From Aequorivita sublithincola DSM 14238 (GTDB lineage: Bacteria > Bacteroidota > Bacteroidia > Flavobacteriales > Flavobacteriaceae): a stretch of DNA of 64,000 nt. How positions within the stretch are numbered: position 1 is the stretch's first letter; the number at the start of each line of letters is the position of its first letter. The notes beneath the pieces are model-generated. The model was not told the DNA's origin and searched no databases. It saw only the letters and a list, made by a program, of their open reading frames with translations. The stretch covers positions 3,016,001 to 3,080,000 of the forward strand of contig NC_018013.1 in assembly GCF_000265385.1 (NCBI RefSeq). The letters are read 5' to 3'. A program made the position numbers and the translations under genes. Shown here piece after piece: positions 8,519 to 17,061 of this stretch.

Positions 8519-9778
8519 CTACTCTCCCATCGCCTCTATAAGAGCTGCAGAAAGACGTCTATATGTCCCATTCTCCAAACGTTCACGGATGGATAAAAAT
8601 GCTTCCAAAGTTTCATCTATATCTTGCATGGTATGCATAGCTGTTGGAATCATTCGTAAAAGAATCAATCCTTTGGGAATAACGGGATATATAACAATTG
8701 AACAGAAAACTCCATGGTTTTCACGAAGGTCTTTTACCAATGCCATTGCTTCGGGAACACTTCCTTTTAAATAAACTGGTGTTACACAACTTTGTGTGGT
8801 TCCTATATCAAAACCTCTCTTTTTAAGTCCGCCTTGTAATGCGTTTACATTTTCCCAAAGCTTTTCTTTAAGTTCAGGCATTGTACGCAACATATCCAAA
8901 CGTTTCAACGCACCTTCAACCAAAACCATTTGTAATGATTTTGCAAACATTTGCGAACGTAGATTGTATTTTAGGTAATCCATTATTTCTTCATCGCCTG
9001 CAATAAAAGCTCCAGTACTTGCCATAGATTTTGCAAATGTAGCAAAATACACATCAATTCCATCTTGTACGCCTTGCTCCTCGCCTGCTCCGGCTCCTGT
9101 TTTACCAAGTGTTCCGAAACCGTGGGCATCATCTACGAAAAAGCGGAAGTTATATTTTTTCTTAAGCTCAATAATTTCTCTTAATCTTCCTTGCTCGCCG
9201 CGCATTCCGAAAACACCTTCAGAAATAAGAAGAATTCCTCCTCCCGTTTTTTCAGCCATTTTAGTAGCGCGTTGCAGGTTTTTTTCGATACTTTCCATAT
9301 CGTTATGTCTGTATGTAAAGCGTTGTCCCAAGTGAAGACGAACGCCGTCTATAATACAAGCGTGAGCATCTACATCATAAACAATCACATCGTCTTTTGA
9401 AACTAAAGCATCAATGGTTGAAACCATTCCTTGGTAGCCAAAATTCAATAAGTAAGCAGCTTCTTTGTTTACAAATGCTGCAAGTTCTCTTTGTAATTGC
9501 TCGTGAAGATCTGTGTGACCACTCATCATTCTAGCTCCCATTGGGTAGGCAGAGCCCCACTTTGCAGCGGCTTCGGCATCTACTTTGCGCACTTCTGGAT
9601 GATTGGCAAGACCTAAGTAATCATTTATACTCCAAGTGATTACGTCTTTGCCTTTAAATTTCATTCGGTTGGAAATGGGGCCTTCCAGTTTTGGGAATAC
9701 AAAATAGCCTTCTGCTTGTTCAGCCCATTTTCCTAACGGACCTTTATCTTTATATATTTTTGCGAATAAATCTTTCAT
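8519..9778 (-). CDS. Alpha-oxoamine synthase (serine palmitoyltransferase / cysteate acyltransferase type)
   Basis: A 419-residue PLP enzyme of fold type I. It has FFVDDAHGFGTLG (cofactor Asp and the family HGFG motif) and FATFAKSMASTGAF, in which Lys250 should form the Schiff base. It belongs to the family that condenses an amino acid with an acyl-CoA or acyl-ACP (KBL, BioF, HemA, SPT). In Bacteroidota such genes make either 3-ketosphinganine from serine or the sulfonolipid precursor from cysteate. A cysteine-synthase-like gene lies just upstream, which favours the cysteate route, but sequence alone does not settle it. Its own -7 box is present and a terminator separates it from that gene, so the two are neighbours rather than one transcript. 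Confidence 0.85.
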   Translation of the reverse strand: MKDLFAKIYKDKGPLGKWAEQAEGYFVFPKLEGPISNRMKFKGKDVITWSINDYLGLANHPEVRKVDAEAAAKWGSAYPMGARMMSGHTDLHEQLQRELAAFVNKEAAYLLNFGYQGMVSTIDALVSKDDVIVYDVDAHACIIDGVRLHLGQRFTYRHNDMESIEKNLQRATKMAEKTGGGILLISEGVFGMRGEQGRLREIIELKKKYNFRFFVDDAHGFGTLGKTGAGAGEEQGVQDGIDVYFATFAKSMASTGAFIAGDEEIMDYLKYNLRSQMFAKSLQMVLVEGALKRLDMLRTMPELKEKLWENVNALQGGLKKRGFDIGTTQSCVTPVYLKGSVPEAMALVKDLRENHGVFCSIVIYPVIPKGLILLRMIPTAMHTMQDIDETLEAFLSIRERLENGTYRRLSAALIEAMGE

Positions 9779-9803
9779 TAAAACATTGGTTAAAATTGTG
9801 GGA

Positions 9804-9811
9804 CAAAATTA
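9804..9811 (-). promoter_or_regulatory. -7 box TAATTTTG of the oxoamine synthase gene
   Basis: On the minus strand the bases read TAATTTTG, a perfect TAnnTTTG box, 26 bases before the ATG at 9778. No clear -33 element. The rest of 9779-9937 is noncoding and holds a degenerate tandem repeat of TTAGATTT (9826-9861). Confidence 0.45.
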
Positions 9812-9937
9812 ATTAAATTATTGTTAGATTTTAGATTTTGGACGTTAGATTTTAGATTTCGTAGGCGTGCACTTAATCGCGGGCCAAAAAATGTGATTAA
9901 TTGAAAATTCAATGATGAAGGATTCATATTAACAAAA

Positions 9938-9965
9938 AACCGATTGAAAAATTTTCAATCGGTTC
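9938..9965 (-). terminator. Terminator of the cysteine-synthase-like gene
   Basis: Arms AACCGATTGAAA and TTTCAATCGGTT; on the minus strand the stem is followed by TTTTTTG. It lies 35 bases after the stop codon at 10000. Confidence 0.8.
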
Positions 9966-9999
9966 CTAAAATCGTATTTCGAAAATCGTTTATCTAAAA

Positions 10000-11049
10000 T
10001 TACTTTATATATTCAATCTTATGAATTTCAGCAGTTTCAGAATCGAAGAAGCCTTGCTGGCTCATCCATTCATCATTGTAAATCTTGCTCATATATCTTG
10101 AACCGTGATCTGGAAAGATAACTACAATATTGCTGTTTTCATCAAATTCGCCTTCTTCTTCAAGTTGTCTTAGACCTTGCATTGCCGCACCACTAGTGTA
10201 TCCTACAAAAAGTCCTTCTGTTTTAGCAAGTTCACGCGCTGTGTGTGCGCTGCTTTCGTCTGTAACCTTTTCAAATTTGTCAATTATATTGAAATCTGTA
10301 GCCGATGGAATCAAATTTTTACCCAAACCTTCTATTCGGTATGGATAAATTTCATTTGCATCAAACTCTTTAGTTTCGTGATATTTCTGAAGAACTGAGC
10401 CGTAAGCGTCAATTCCTATAACTCTAATGTTTGTCCCGATTTTTCGGGATTGTTCTTTTAAGAAACGTGCAGTTCCTGAAATTGTTCCTCCAGTTCCACT
10501 GCAAGCTACCAAATGGGTTATTTTTCCCGCAGTTTGTTCCCAAATTTCGGGACCTGTGGTTTTGTAATGTGCATCAATGTTCAATTCGTTGAAATATTGA
10601 TTGATGTAAACCGAACCTTTAACTTCGCTATGAAGTCTTTTTGCAACTTCGTAATAAGAACGTGGATCATCCGCGCTAACGTGAGCTGGACATACATAAA
10701 CTTTGGCACCCATCGTTTTCAGCATATCAATTTTATCTGCAGAAGATTTTGAGCTAACCGCCAAAATGCAATCATAACCTTTAATGATGCTAACCATTGC
10801 CAAGCTAAAACCCGTGTTTCCACTAGTTGTTTCAATGATTGTATCGCCTGGTTTAAGGATTCCTTTTTTCTCGGCTTCTTCTATAATATATAGTGCAATA
10901 CGGTCTTTGGTAGAATGACCAGGATTGAAAGCTTCAACCTTTGCGAAATAATTACCCTTCATGTTTTGGGTAATTTTATTAAGCTTTATTAACGGTGTGT
11001 TGCCTATTAATTCCAACACATTATTGTGGGCTTTTATTTCTTCTTTCAT
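10000..11049 (-). CDS. Cysteine synthase-like PLP enzyme (candidate cysteate synthase)
   Basis: A 349-residue fold-type II PLP enzyme. [10 protein letters not shown] contains the Schiff-base Lys48; TTSGNTG (residues 74-80) is the substrate-binding loop; [10 protein letters not shown] is the phosphate-binding loop. There is no C-terminal CBS regulatory domain. The active-site stretch reads NPGHSTKDR where O-acetylserine sulfhydrylases usually have NPGGSVKDR or NPAFSVKCR, so the substrate may differ. It could be a cysteine synthase, a cystathionine beta-synthase-like enzyme, or the enzyme that makes L-cysteate from a serine ester and sulfite. The adjacent oxoamine synthase gene supports the last option. 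It has its own promoter and terminator. Confidence 0.8.
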   Translation of the reverse strand: MKEEIKAHNNVLELIGNTPLIKLNKITQNMKGNYFAKVEAFNPGHSTKDRIALYIIEEAEKKGILKPGDTIIETTSGNTGFSLAMVSIIKGYDCILAVSSKSSADKIDMLKTMGAKVYVCPAHVSADDPRSYYEVAKRLHSEVKGSVYINQYFNELNIDAHYKTTGPEIWEQTAGKITHLVACSGTGGTISGTARFLKEQSRKIGTNIRVIGIDAYGSVLQKYHETKEFDANEIYPYRIEGLGKNLIPSATDFNIIDKFEKVTDESSAHTARELAKTEGLFVGYTSGAAMQGLRQLEEEGEFDENSNIVVIFPDHGSRYMSKIYNDEWMSQQGFFDSETAEIHKIEYIK

Positions 11050-11075
11050 AAAGAGGGAGTTCGTTTTAAAATACC

Positions 11076-11113
11076 TTCAGTTTAAAACTGAAAATTTTAA
11101 CTTGGCAAAGGTA
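11076..11113 (-). promoter_or_regulatory. Promoter and 5'-leader palindrome of the cysteine-synthase-like gene
   Basis: On the minus strand the -7 box TACCTTTG occupies 11113-11106. Downstream, at 11092-11076, is a perfect odd palindrome with arms TTCAGTTT and AAACTGAA around one base. It would be the start of the transcript or an operator just past the start site. Confidence 0.45.
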
Positions 11114-11127
11114 AGGAATTATTTTTA

Positions 11128-13266
11128 TTACTCCTTAATTCCTTCCAAATCCAACAAAAAGGCATAATCCATTGCAACTTCCTTCAGAGCTTCAAAACGC
11201 CCAGAAGCCCCGCCGTGACCAGCATCCATATTAGTTTGCAATAAAAGAATATTTTTGTCTGTTTTTAAATCTCTCAGCTTTGCAACCCATTTTGCTGGCT
11301 CATAATATTGTACTTGACTGTCGTGAAGCCCCGTTGTTACAAGCATATTTGGGTATGATTTTGCTTCAACATTATCGTATGGTGAATAACTTTTCATATA
11401 ATTATAGGATTCAGCTTCGTTTGGATTTCCCCATTCGTCATATTCTCCTGTTGTTAGAGGGATTGAATCATCAAGCATTGTAGTAACAACATCTACAAAA
11501 GGAACCGAGGCGATAATACCGTTATAAAGTTCTGGAGCCATATTGGCAACGGCACCCATTAAAAGTCCGCCAGCAGAGCCTCCTGACGCGTAAAGATGCT
11601 CAGGAGAAGTGTATCCTTCGGCAATTAAATATTTTGAAGCATCAATAAAATCTGTAAACGTATTTTTCTTTTTCAGCAATTTTCCATCCTCATACCATTG
11701 TCTCCCCATATATTCACCACCGCGAATGTGTGCAATTACATATATGAAACCACGATCCAAAAGACTTAGTCGCACTGTTGAAAAGTATGGGTCAATGGTA
11801 GCTCCGTAAGAACCATAGCCATAAATTAACGTTGGATTTTTACCGTCTTTTTTTATTCCTTTTCTATAAATAACGGACATTGGAATTTTTGTTCCATCAG
11901 CTGCAGTTGCCCATAAACGCTCCGTTTCATAATTATCTTTATCAAATTTTCCACCTAAAACTTCGGTTTCCTTTAAAACTGTTTTCTCCTTAGTTTCCAT
12001 ATTAAAATCTAAAATGGAAGCTGGCGTATTCAATGAATTATAGCCATATCGAAGAATCTTAGTATCAAATTCTGGGTTTTGAGTTGTAAAAGCTGTGTAG
12101 GTTTCATTATTGAAAGGAAGGTAATAATCTTCGTTACCTTTCCACTTTTTGATTCGAATTTGTGTGAGACCATTACTTCGTTCACTTAAAACTAAATAGT
12201 CTTTAAAAATATCAATGTCTTCCAACAAAACATCAGTTCTATATGGAATCATATCCACCCAATTTTCTTTGGAAGTTTTTTCTTCCGAAGTTTTCATCAG
12301 TTTGAAATTGAGCGCTTTGTCCTTATTCGTCAGCACATACCAATTATTTCCATAATGCGAAATACTGTATTCCAATCCTCTTTCTCGTGGTTGAAAAATT
12401 TTGAATTCGCCCGTTGGATTATCGGCGTCTAAAAATCTATATTCTGAAGTGAGCGTGCTGTAGGAACCGATTACGATAAATTTTTTCGACTTCGTTTTGT
12501 AAACATAGGTGCCGAAAGTATCGTCTTCTTCAGTAAATATCAGCTCGTCTGTAATCGGGTCTGTACCTAAAGTATGACGGAAAATTCTATCTGCGCGAAG
12601 CGTGTTTTCATCTTTTCTTGTGTAAAAAAGCGTTTTATTGTCGCTACCCCAAGTTGCGCTGCCTGTTGTTAGTGGAATCCGTTCTGGATAAATTTCGCCT
12701 GTTTCCATATTTTTTATGAAGATGTCGTATTTTCTTCGGCTTAAAGTATCTACGCCGAAAGAAACTAATTTGTTGTCTTCGGAAACATTAAGGCCGGAAA
12801 GATTGTAATACGAATGATCTTTTGCCATTTCATTTACATCAAAAAGGATTTCTTCCGCAGCGTCCAATGAAACTTTTTTGCGAGTGTAAATTGGGTAATC
12901 CTTTCCTGTTTCGAAGCGAGTTATGTAAAAGTAACCGTTCAATTTATAAGGAACAGATTCATCATCTTCCTTTATTCGCGCCTTCATTTCTTCAAAAAGA
13001 TCTTCTCTGAATTTTTTTGTATGAGCCGTAATTGTTTCGTAATACTTATTTTCTTCATTCAAATAATCAATTACTTTTTGGTCTTCTGGATTGTTGAGCC
13101 AGTAGTAATTATCAATTCGAACATCACCATTGGCTTTTAATTCTTTAGTGATTTTCTCGGCTTTCGGGGGAGTAATATTCATAATATCTGTTGAAGTTTC
13201 CTGCGCATTTATTGAAGCGGCAAAAATAAGGGAAGCAATTGAAAGGAACGCGAATTTTTTCATCAT
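11128..13266 (-). CDS. S9 family prolyl oligopeptidase / oligopeptidase B
   Basis: About 712 residues from the chosen ATG at 13266 (13263 is equally possible); a longer start at 13311 would add 15 residues ahead of a good signal peptide, MMKKFAFLSIASLIFAASIN. The N-terminal beta-propeller covers about 50-430 and the alpha/beta-hydrolase domain the rest. GGSAGGLLMG carries the nucleophile Ser, TGLHDSQVQYYEP the catalytic Asp region, and DAGHGGASGRF the catalytic His. Domain order and motifs match oligopeptidase B/PtrB. The signal peptide places it in the periplasm, where it would trim peptides after basic or proline residues. It is divergent from ybaB. Confidence 0.88.
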   Translation of the reverse strand: MMKKFAFLSIASLIFAASINAQETSTDIMNITPPKAEKITKELKANGDVRIDNYYWLNNPEDQKVIDYLNEENKYYETITAHTKKFREDLFEEMKARIKEDDESVPYKLNGYFYITRFETGKDYPIYTRKKVSLDAAEEILFDVNEMAKDHSYYNLSGLNVSEDNKLVSFGVDTLSRRKYDIFIKNMETGEIYPERIPLTTGSATWGSDNKTLFYTRKDENTLRADRIFRHTLGTDPITDELIFTEEDDTFGTYVYKTKSKKFIVIGSYSTLTSEYRFLDADNPTGEFKIFQPRERGLEYSISHYGNNWYVLTNKDKALNFKLMKTSEEKTSKENWVDMIPYRTDVLLEDIDIFKDYLVLSERSNGLTQIRIKKWKGNEDYYLPFNNETYTAFTTQNPEFDTKILRYGYNSLNTPASILDFNMETKEKTVLKETEVLGGKFDKDNYETERLWATAADGTKIPMSVIYRKGIKKDGKNPTLIYGYGSYGATIDPYFSTVRLSLLDRGFIYVIAHIRGGEYMGRQWYEDGKLLKKKNTFTDFIDASKYLIAEGYTSPEHLYASGGSAGGLLMGAVANMAPELYNGIIASVPFVDVVTTMLDDSIPLTTGEYDEWGNPNEAESYNYMKSYSPYDNVEAKSYPNMLVTTGLHDSQVQYYEPAKWVAKLRDLKTDKNILLLQTNMDAGHGGASGRFEALKEVAMDYAFLLDLEGIKE

Positions 13267-13297
13267 TGTATTATTTTTAAATAGTGATACAAAGTAG

Positions 13298-13305
13298 TAA
13301 ATTTG
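13298..13305 (+). promoter_or_regulatory. -7 box TAAATTTG of ybaB
   Basis: A perfect TAnnTTTG box 23 bases before the ATG at 13329, in the 62-base divergent region shared with the S9 peptidase gene. Confidence 0.5.
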
Positions 13306-13328
13306 CAGCAAAATAAAATTATAAAAAT

Positions 13329-13652
13329 ATGTTTGGAGATTTAATGGGAATGATGGGCAAACTTAAGGAAACCCAAGAAAAAGTAGAAGCTACAAAAAAA
13401 CGATTGGATACAGTGCTTATTGATGAAGCCAGCAGCGACGGACTTCTAAAAATAACGCTTACCGCAAACCGAAAAATTAAAACCATCGAGATTGATGATA
13501 GTCTTTTGGAAGATAAAGAACAATTGGAAGATTATTTGATCTTGACGCTGAATAAAGCCATCGAAAAAGCAACCAATGTTCACGAAACTGAAGTTGCAGC
13601 TGTTGCTAAAGAAGGAATGCCAGACATTCCTGGAATGGATATGTTTAAATAA
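13329..13652 (+). CDS. ybaB: YbaB/EbfC nucleoid-associated protein
   Basis: A 107-residue protein with the YbaB/EbfC arrangement: an N-terminal helix rich in Met/Lys/Glu ([18 protein letters not shown]), a central strand part with [17 protein letters not shown], and a C-terminal helix containing [10 protein letters not shown]. The family forms dimers that bind DNA and coat the nucleoid. Length is normal. In many bacteria ybaB lies next to dnaX/recR; here it stands beside an S9 peptidase, as is common in flavobacteria. Confidence 0.88.
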   Translation: MFGDLMGMMGKLKETQEKVEATKKRLDTVLIDEASSDGLLKITLTANRKIKTIEIDDSLLEDKEQLEDYLILTLNKAIEKATNVHETEVAAVAKEGMPDIPGMDMFK

Positions 13653-13757
13653 GAGAATGCTAAAATTATTATAAAAGCATCCAATTATTTTCAGAAAGTA
13701 TTGTTTTTCACGATATTGGCGATAAATTTTTAAATAAACCTTAAACACCTAATTATT

Positions 13758-14078
13758 ATGTTTGAACTTAAAAAAAGCGGTGATAAATTTCACTTTGTAT
13801 TAAAAGCAAGCAATGGTCAAGTAATTCTTTCTAGCCAAATGTATGCGACCAAAGCTTCAGCAATGAACGGCATTGAATCAGTTCAGAAAAACTGCGGTAA
13901 AGACGATAGTTTTGAAATGAAAACTGCAAAAAATGGTAAAACTCACTTCAACATTAAAGCTACAAACGGTCAGATTATTGGCAGTAGCCAAATGTATGCT
14001 GCGGAAAGCGGTGCTAAAAACGGAATAGAGTCTGTGCGTAAAAATGCGCCAGGAGCTTCTGTTCAAGAAGTAGAATAA
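13758..14078 (+). CDS. YegP-like protein with two DUF1508 repeats
   Basis: A 106-residue protein made of two DUF1508 (YegP) repeats of about 50 residues. Each has FHFVLKASNGQVI or FNIKATNGQII, then SSQMYA and NGIESV. Family structures show a compact alpha/beta unit; the biological role is not known, though YegP-like genes are often stress-linked. It follows ybaB by 105 bases and is closed by the hairpin at 14099-14127. Confidence 0.88.
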   Translation: MFELKKSGDKFHFVLKASNGQVILSSQMYATKASAMNGIESVQKNCGKDDSFEMKTAKNGKTHFNIKATNGQIIGSSQMYAAESGAKNGIESVRKNAPGASVQEVE

Positions 14079-14098
14079 AGAAATTTATCTTTCAATAG

Positions 14099-14127
14099 AA
14101 TCCTCGGTTCGCTGGGGATTTTTTTTG
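14099..14127 (+). terminator. Terminator after the YegP-like gene
   Basis: Arms AATCCTC and GGGGATT (one G-T pair) around a short loop, followed by T7. Together with the repeats downstream it fills the 14079-14241 gap. Confidence 0.7.
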
Positions 14128-14167
14128 GATTATTTTTACTTCAAATAGAAAGGGATTGAACCCCTGT

Positions 14168-14183
14168 CCCCTAAAGGGGAGAA
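14168..14183. repeat. Dispersed palindromic repeat, copy 1
   Basis: CCCCTAAAGGGGAGAA, identical over all 16 bases to 58111-58126. The core CCCC-TAAA-GGGG is self-complementary. Both copies sit in 3' flanks of genes. Confidence 0.6.
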
Positions 14184-14214
14184 GCCAATTTATAATATCA
14201 GAATTCACGAATCA

Positions 14215-14235
14215 CGAGTTAACAAATCCCGAATC
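14215..14235. repeat. Dispersed intergenic repeat, inverted copy at 51197-51217
   Basis: The reverse complement of this 21-base stretch matches 51197-51217 at 20 of 21 positions (the core is GATTCGGGATTTGTTAA). Neither copy is in a gene. Confidence 0.55.
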
Positions 14236-14241
14236 ACAAGA

Positions 14242-14466
14242 ATGCAATTACTAAACAACTGGAGAATAATTATCCTTCTCTGTCTAACCCTCGGCCTAGC
14301 TCCTTTTCTCCCAGAACCACACATTTGGGGAAAACTGAAATGGATTGTCGGAGGTGCCGAAGGTATGCAAGCAGCAGACTGGTTTGATGTTTTGCTTCAC
14401 GGTTTTCCTTTCATACTTTTGCTTAGATTGTTGATAGTGAAACTATTTCCTTCGAAAAAAAATTAA
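14242..14466 (+). CDS. Small two-helix membrane protein
   Basis: A 74-residue protein with hydrophobic segments at about 8-25 and 50-67 and a soluble loop holding WGKLKWIVGGAEGM between them. I know similar short proteins from flavobacteria only as hypotheticals. The predicted promoter of the next gene begins about 50 bases after its stop, so it is probably expressed on its own. Its upstream region is made of dispersed repeats. Confidence 0.6.
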   Translation: MQLLNNWRIIILLCLTLGLAPFLPEPHIWGKLKWIVGGAEGMQAADWFDVLLHGFPFILLLRLLIVKLFPSKKN

Positions 14467-14513
14467 CTAACGAAATTATTCACTTCATAAATTGGGCTGT
14501 GTATAACTAAGCG

Positions 14514-14544
14514 TTGCGAAACACGCCTGATTTCGCTATTTTTG
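14514..14544 (+). promoter_or_regulatory. Promoter of the fused E1 gene
   Basis: A -33 TTG at 14514-14516 and a perfect -7 box TATTTTTG at 14537-14544, 20 bases apart. The box lies 20 bases before the ATG at 14565. This rules out the more distal in-frame ATG at 14514, which would overlap the -33 element. Confidence 0.65.
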
Positions 14545-14564
14545 TAAATATAAAACCTATTGTA

Positions 14565-16979
14565 ATGCAGACAGACCCAAAGACAAACGGCGAGATTTCT
14601 TTTAACGATTTTAAAGAATCTGTGCTGAACGATTATAAAATAGCCGTAACCAGCCGCGAGTGTAGTCTATTGGGGCGTCGCGAAGTGCTTACAGGAAAAG
14701 CAAAGTTCGGAATTTTCGGCGACGGAAAAGAAGTGCCACAACTAGCTTGGGCCAAAGCATTCCAAAACGGCGACTGGCGCAGTGGTTACTACCGCGACCA
14801 GACCTTTATGATGGCAATTGGAAAGTTGACCATTGAACAATTTTTCGCAGGTCTTTACGGACATACAGATATAAAAGCAGATCCAATGAGCGCTGGAAGA
14901 CAAATGGGCGGCCACTTTGCCACTCATAGTTTGAATGAAGATGGAAGTTGGAAAAACCTAACGCAACAAAAAAATAGTAGTGCAGATATTTCGCCTACAG
15001 CTGGTCAAATGCCACGTTTGTTGGGCTTAGCACAGGCTTCAAAAATATTTAGAAACGTAAAAGGAATTGAAGATAAAACCAATTTCTCCATCAATGGAAA
15101 CGAGGTTGCTTGGGGAACCATTGGAAATGCTAGTACTAGTGAAGGACTTTTTTGGGAAACCATAAACGCTGCGGGAGTACTGCAAGTGCCGATGGTTATA
15201 AGTGTTTGGGATGATGAATATGGAATTTCCGTTCACGCAAAATACCAAACTACCAAAGAAAATATCTCTGAAGTATTAAAAGGTTTTCAACGCACTGAAG
15301 ACGAAAACGGTTATGAAATTATTCGTGTAAACGGTTGGGATTACCCTGAACTTATTGACGTTTACAGCCGAGCATCAAAAATAGCTAGAGAAGAACACGT
15401 TCCGGTTTTGATTCACGTTCAAGAGTTAACTCAACCACAAGGCCATAGTACTAGCGGTTCTCACGAACGTTATAAAAGCAAAGAGCGTTTGGAGTGGGAA
15501 GTAGCAAACGACTGCAACGTAAAAATGCGCGAGTGGATGATTTCTAGTGAAATTGCTACTGAAGAAACCCTTTCAGAAATTGAAAAAGAAATAAAGAAAA
15601 AAGTACGCGATGGAAAAAAAGCTGCGTGGGAAGCTTTCGTTACACCTCAAAAAAAGGAACAAGAAGAAGCTGTTTTATTACTTGGAAACTTATCCGAAAA
15701 CAGTGCCAACAAAAATTTCATTGAAAAACTAAAAAACGAACTTGCTGCTGAAAAAGAGCCGCTACGTAGAAATATAGTTGCTTCAGCCAGAAAAGCCTTA
15801 AGATATGTTGTTTGCGAAGATTCTTCTGAAAAGAAACAACTTCAGGATTGGATTACGAATTACTTCGAAACAATTCAACCTAAATACAGTGCGCATCTCT
15901 ATTCCGAAGAGAAAGAGAACGCCAAAACCATTAAAGAAGTGCTTCCTTCCTACGCTAACGACGCCGAAGATGTTGATGGGCGTGTAATTATTCGCGATAA
16001 TTTTGATGCTATTTTCACTAAACACCCTGAAGCTTTAATTTTTGGAGAAGATGCTGGCGAAATTGGCGACGTAAACCAAGGTTTGGAAGGAATGCAGGAA
16101 AAATACGGTAAACTAAGAGTTGCTGATGCAGGAATTCGCGAAGCTACCATTCTTGGTCAAGGAATTGGGATGGCCTTACGCGGACTGCGACCAATTGCTG
16201 AAATTCAGTATCTAGATTATATATTGTATTGCTTACAAATTATGAGCGATGATCTGGTAACCACGCGTTACCGAACCAACGGTACTCAAAAAGCACCATT
16301 GATTGTTAGAACTCGTGGACATCGTCTAGAAGGTATTTGGCATAGTGGTTCGCAAATGGGTGGTTTAATTCACCTTCTTCGTGGAATGTATATTCTTGTA
16401 CCGCGAAATATGACTAAAGCAGCAGGTTTCTACAACACTTTGCTTGAAACAGACGAACCCGCCTTGGTTATTGAATGTCTTAACGGGTATCGTTTAAAAG
16501 AAAAAATGCCAAACAATCTTGGCGAAATTAAAACGCCAATAGGCGTAGTTGAAACCGTAAAAGAAGGAACAGACATCACTTTGGTTTCCTATGGAAGTAC
16601 TTTAAGAATTGTAGAAGAAGCCGCAAAAGAGCTACAACAAGCTGGCATTGATGCTGAAGTTATTGACGTTCAATCGCTGCTTCCTTTGGATCTTAATCAC
16701 GATATGGTGAAAAGTGTTGCAAAAACCAACAGACTTCTGGTTATAGATGAAGATGTTCCTGGCGGTGCTTCAGCATACATTTTGAACCAGATTATGGAAA
16801 TTCAAGGTGGCTATAAATATATGGACAGTAAGCCACAGACGCTTGCAGCAAAGGCACATCGCCCACCTTATGGTACTGATGGCGATTATTTCAGCAAACC
16901 TTCTTCAGAAGATATTTACGAGAAAGTTTATGAAATTATGCACGAAGCAAATCCGTCGGAATTTCCGAAGCTTCGCTAG
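14565..16979 (+). CDS. Fused E1 alpha-beta of a branched-chain 2-oxoacid dehydrogenase
   Basis: An 804-residue protein joining both E1 chains. The alpha part (about 1-370) has GNASTSEGLFWETINAAG, the thiamine-diphosphate/Mg2+ motif region. The beta part (about 460-800) has FGEDAGEIGDVNQG and ADAGIREATILGQGIG, as in E1-beta. It decarboxylates branched 2-oxoacids and passes the acyl group to lipoyl-E2, giving isobutyryl-, isovaleryl- and 2-methylbutyryl-CoA. In flavobacteria these prime iso-branched fatty acids. No E2 or E3 gene is nearby, so the complex must be completed from elsewhere. The start at 14565 is chosen because a good promoter lies immediately before it. Confidence 0.88.
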   Translation: MQTDPKTNGEISFNDFKESVLNDYKIAVTSRECSLLGRREVLTGKAKFGIFGDGKEVPQLAWAKAFQNGDWRSGYYRDQTFMMAIGKLTIEQFFAGLYGHTDIKADPMSAGRQMGGHFATHSLNEDGSWKNLTQQKNSSADISPTAGQMPRLLGLAQASKIFRNVKGIEDKTNFSINGNEVAWGTIGNASTSEGLFWETINAAGVLQVPMVISVWDDEYGISVHAKYQTTKENISEVLKGFQRTEDENGYEIIRVNGWDYPELIDVYSRASKIAREEHVPVLIHVQELTQPQGHSTSGSHERYKSKERLEWEVANDCNVKMREWMISSEIATEETLSEIEKEIKKKVRDGKKAAWEAFVTPQKKEQEEAVLLLGNLSENSANKNFIEKLKNELAAEKEPLRRNIVASARKALRYVVCEDSSEKKQLQDWITNYFETIQPKYSAHLYSEEKENAKTIKEVLPSYANDAEDVDGRVIIRDNFDAIFTKHPEALIFGEDAGEIGDVNQGLEGMQEKYGKLRVADAGIREATILGQGIGMALRGLRPIAEIQYLDYILYCLQIMSDDLVTTRYRTNGTQKAPLIVRTRGHRLEGIWHSGSQMGGLIHLLRGMYILVPRNMTKAAGFYNTLLETDEPALVIECLNGYRLKEKMPNNLGEIKTPIGVVETVKEGTDITLVSYGSTLRIVEEAAKELQQAGIDAEVIDVQSLLPLDLNHDMVKSVAKTNRLLVIDEDVPGGASAYILNQIMEIQGGYKYMDSKPQTLAAKAHRPPYGTDGDYFSKPSSEDIYEKVYEIMHEANPSEFPKLR

Positions 16980-16995
16980 TTAAAATTTCAAAATT

Positions 16996-17039
16996 AAAAA
17001 AACGCATTGTTTAGAGATATATTCACAGTTCGTTTTTTT
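16996..17039. terminator. Hairpin between convergent E1 and TamB genes
   Basis: Arms AAAAAAACG and CGTTTTTTT around a loop of about 26 bases. It is symmetric, so it can serve both converging genes. Confidence 0.55.
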
Positions 17040-17061
17040 GATGTATATAAGTCAGTAAAAA

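Noticed and set aside
11128..13311. S9 peptidase start at 13311
   Set aside because: Would place 15 extra residues before a clean signal peptide; the ATG at 13266 is preferred.
13446..13748. 100-codon leftward frame over ybaB
   Set aside because: Shadow of ybaB; Phe/Ile/Asn-rich with no protein features.
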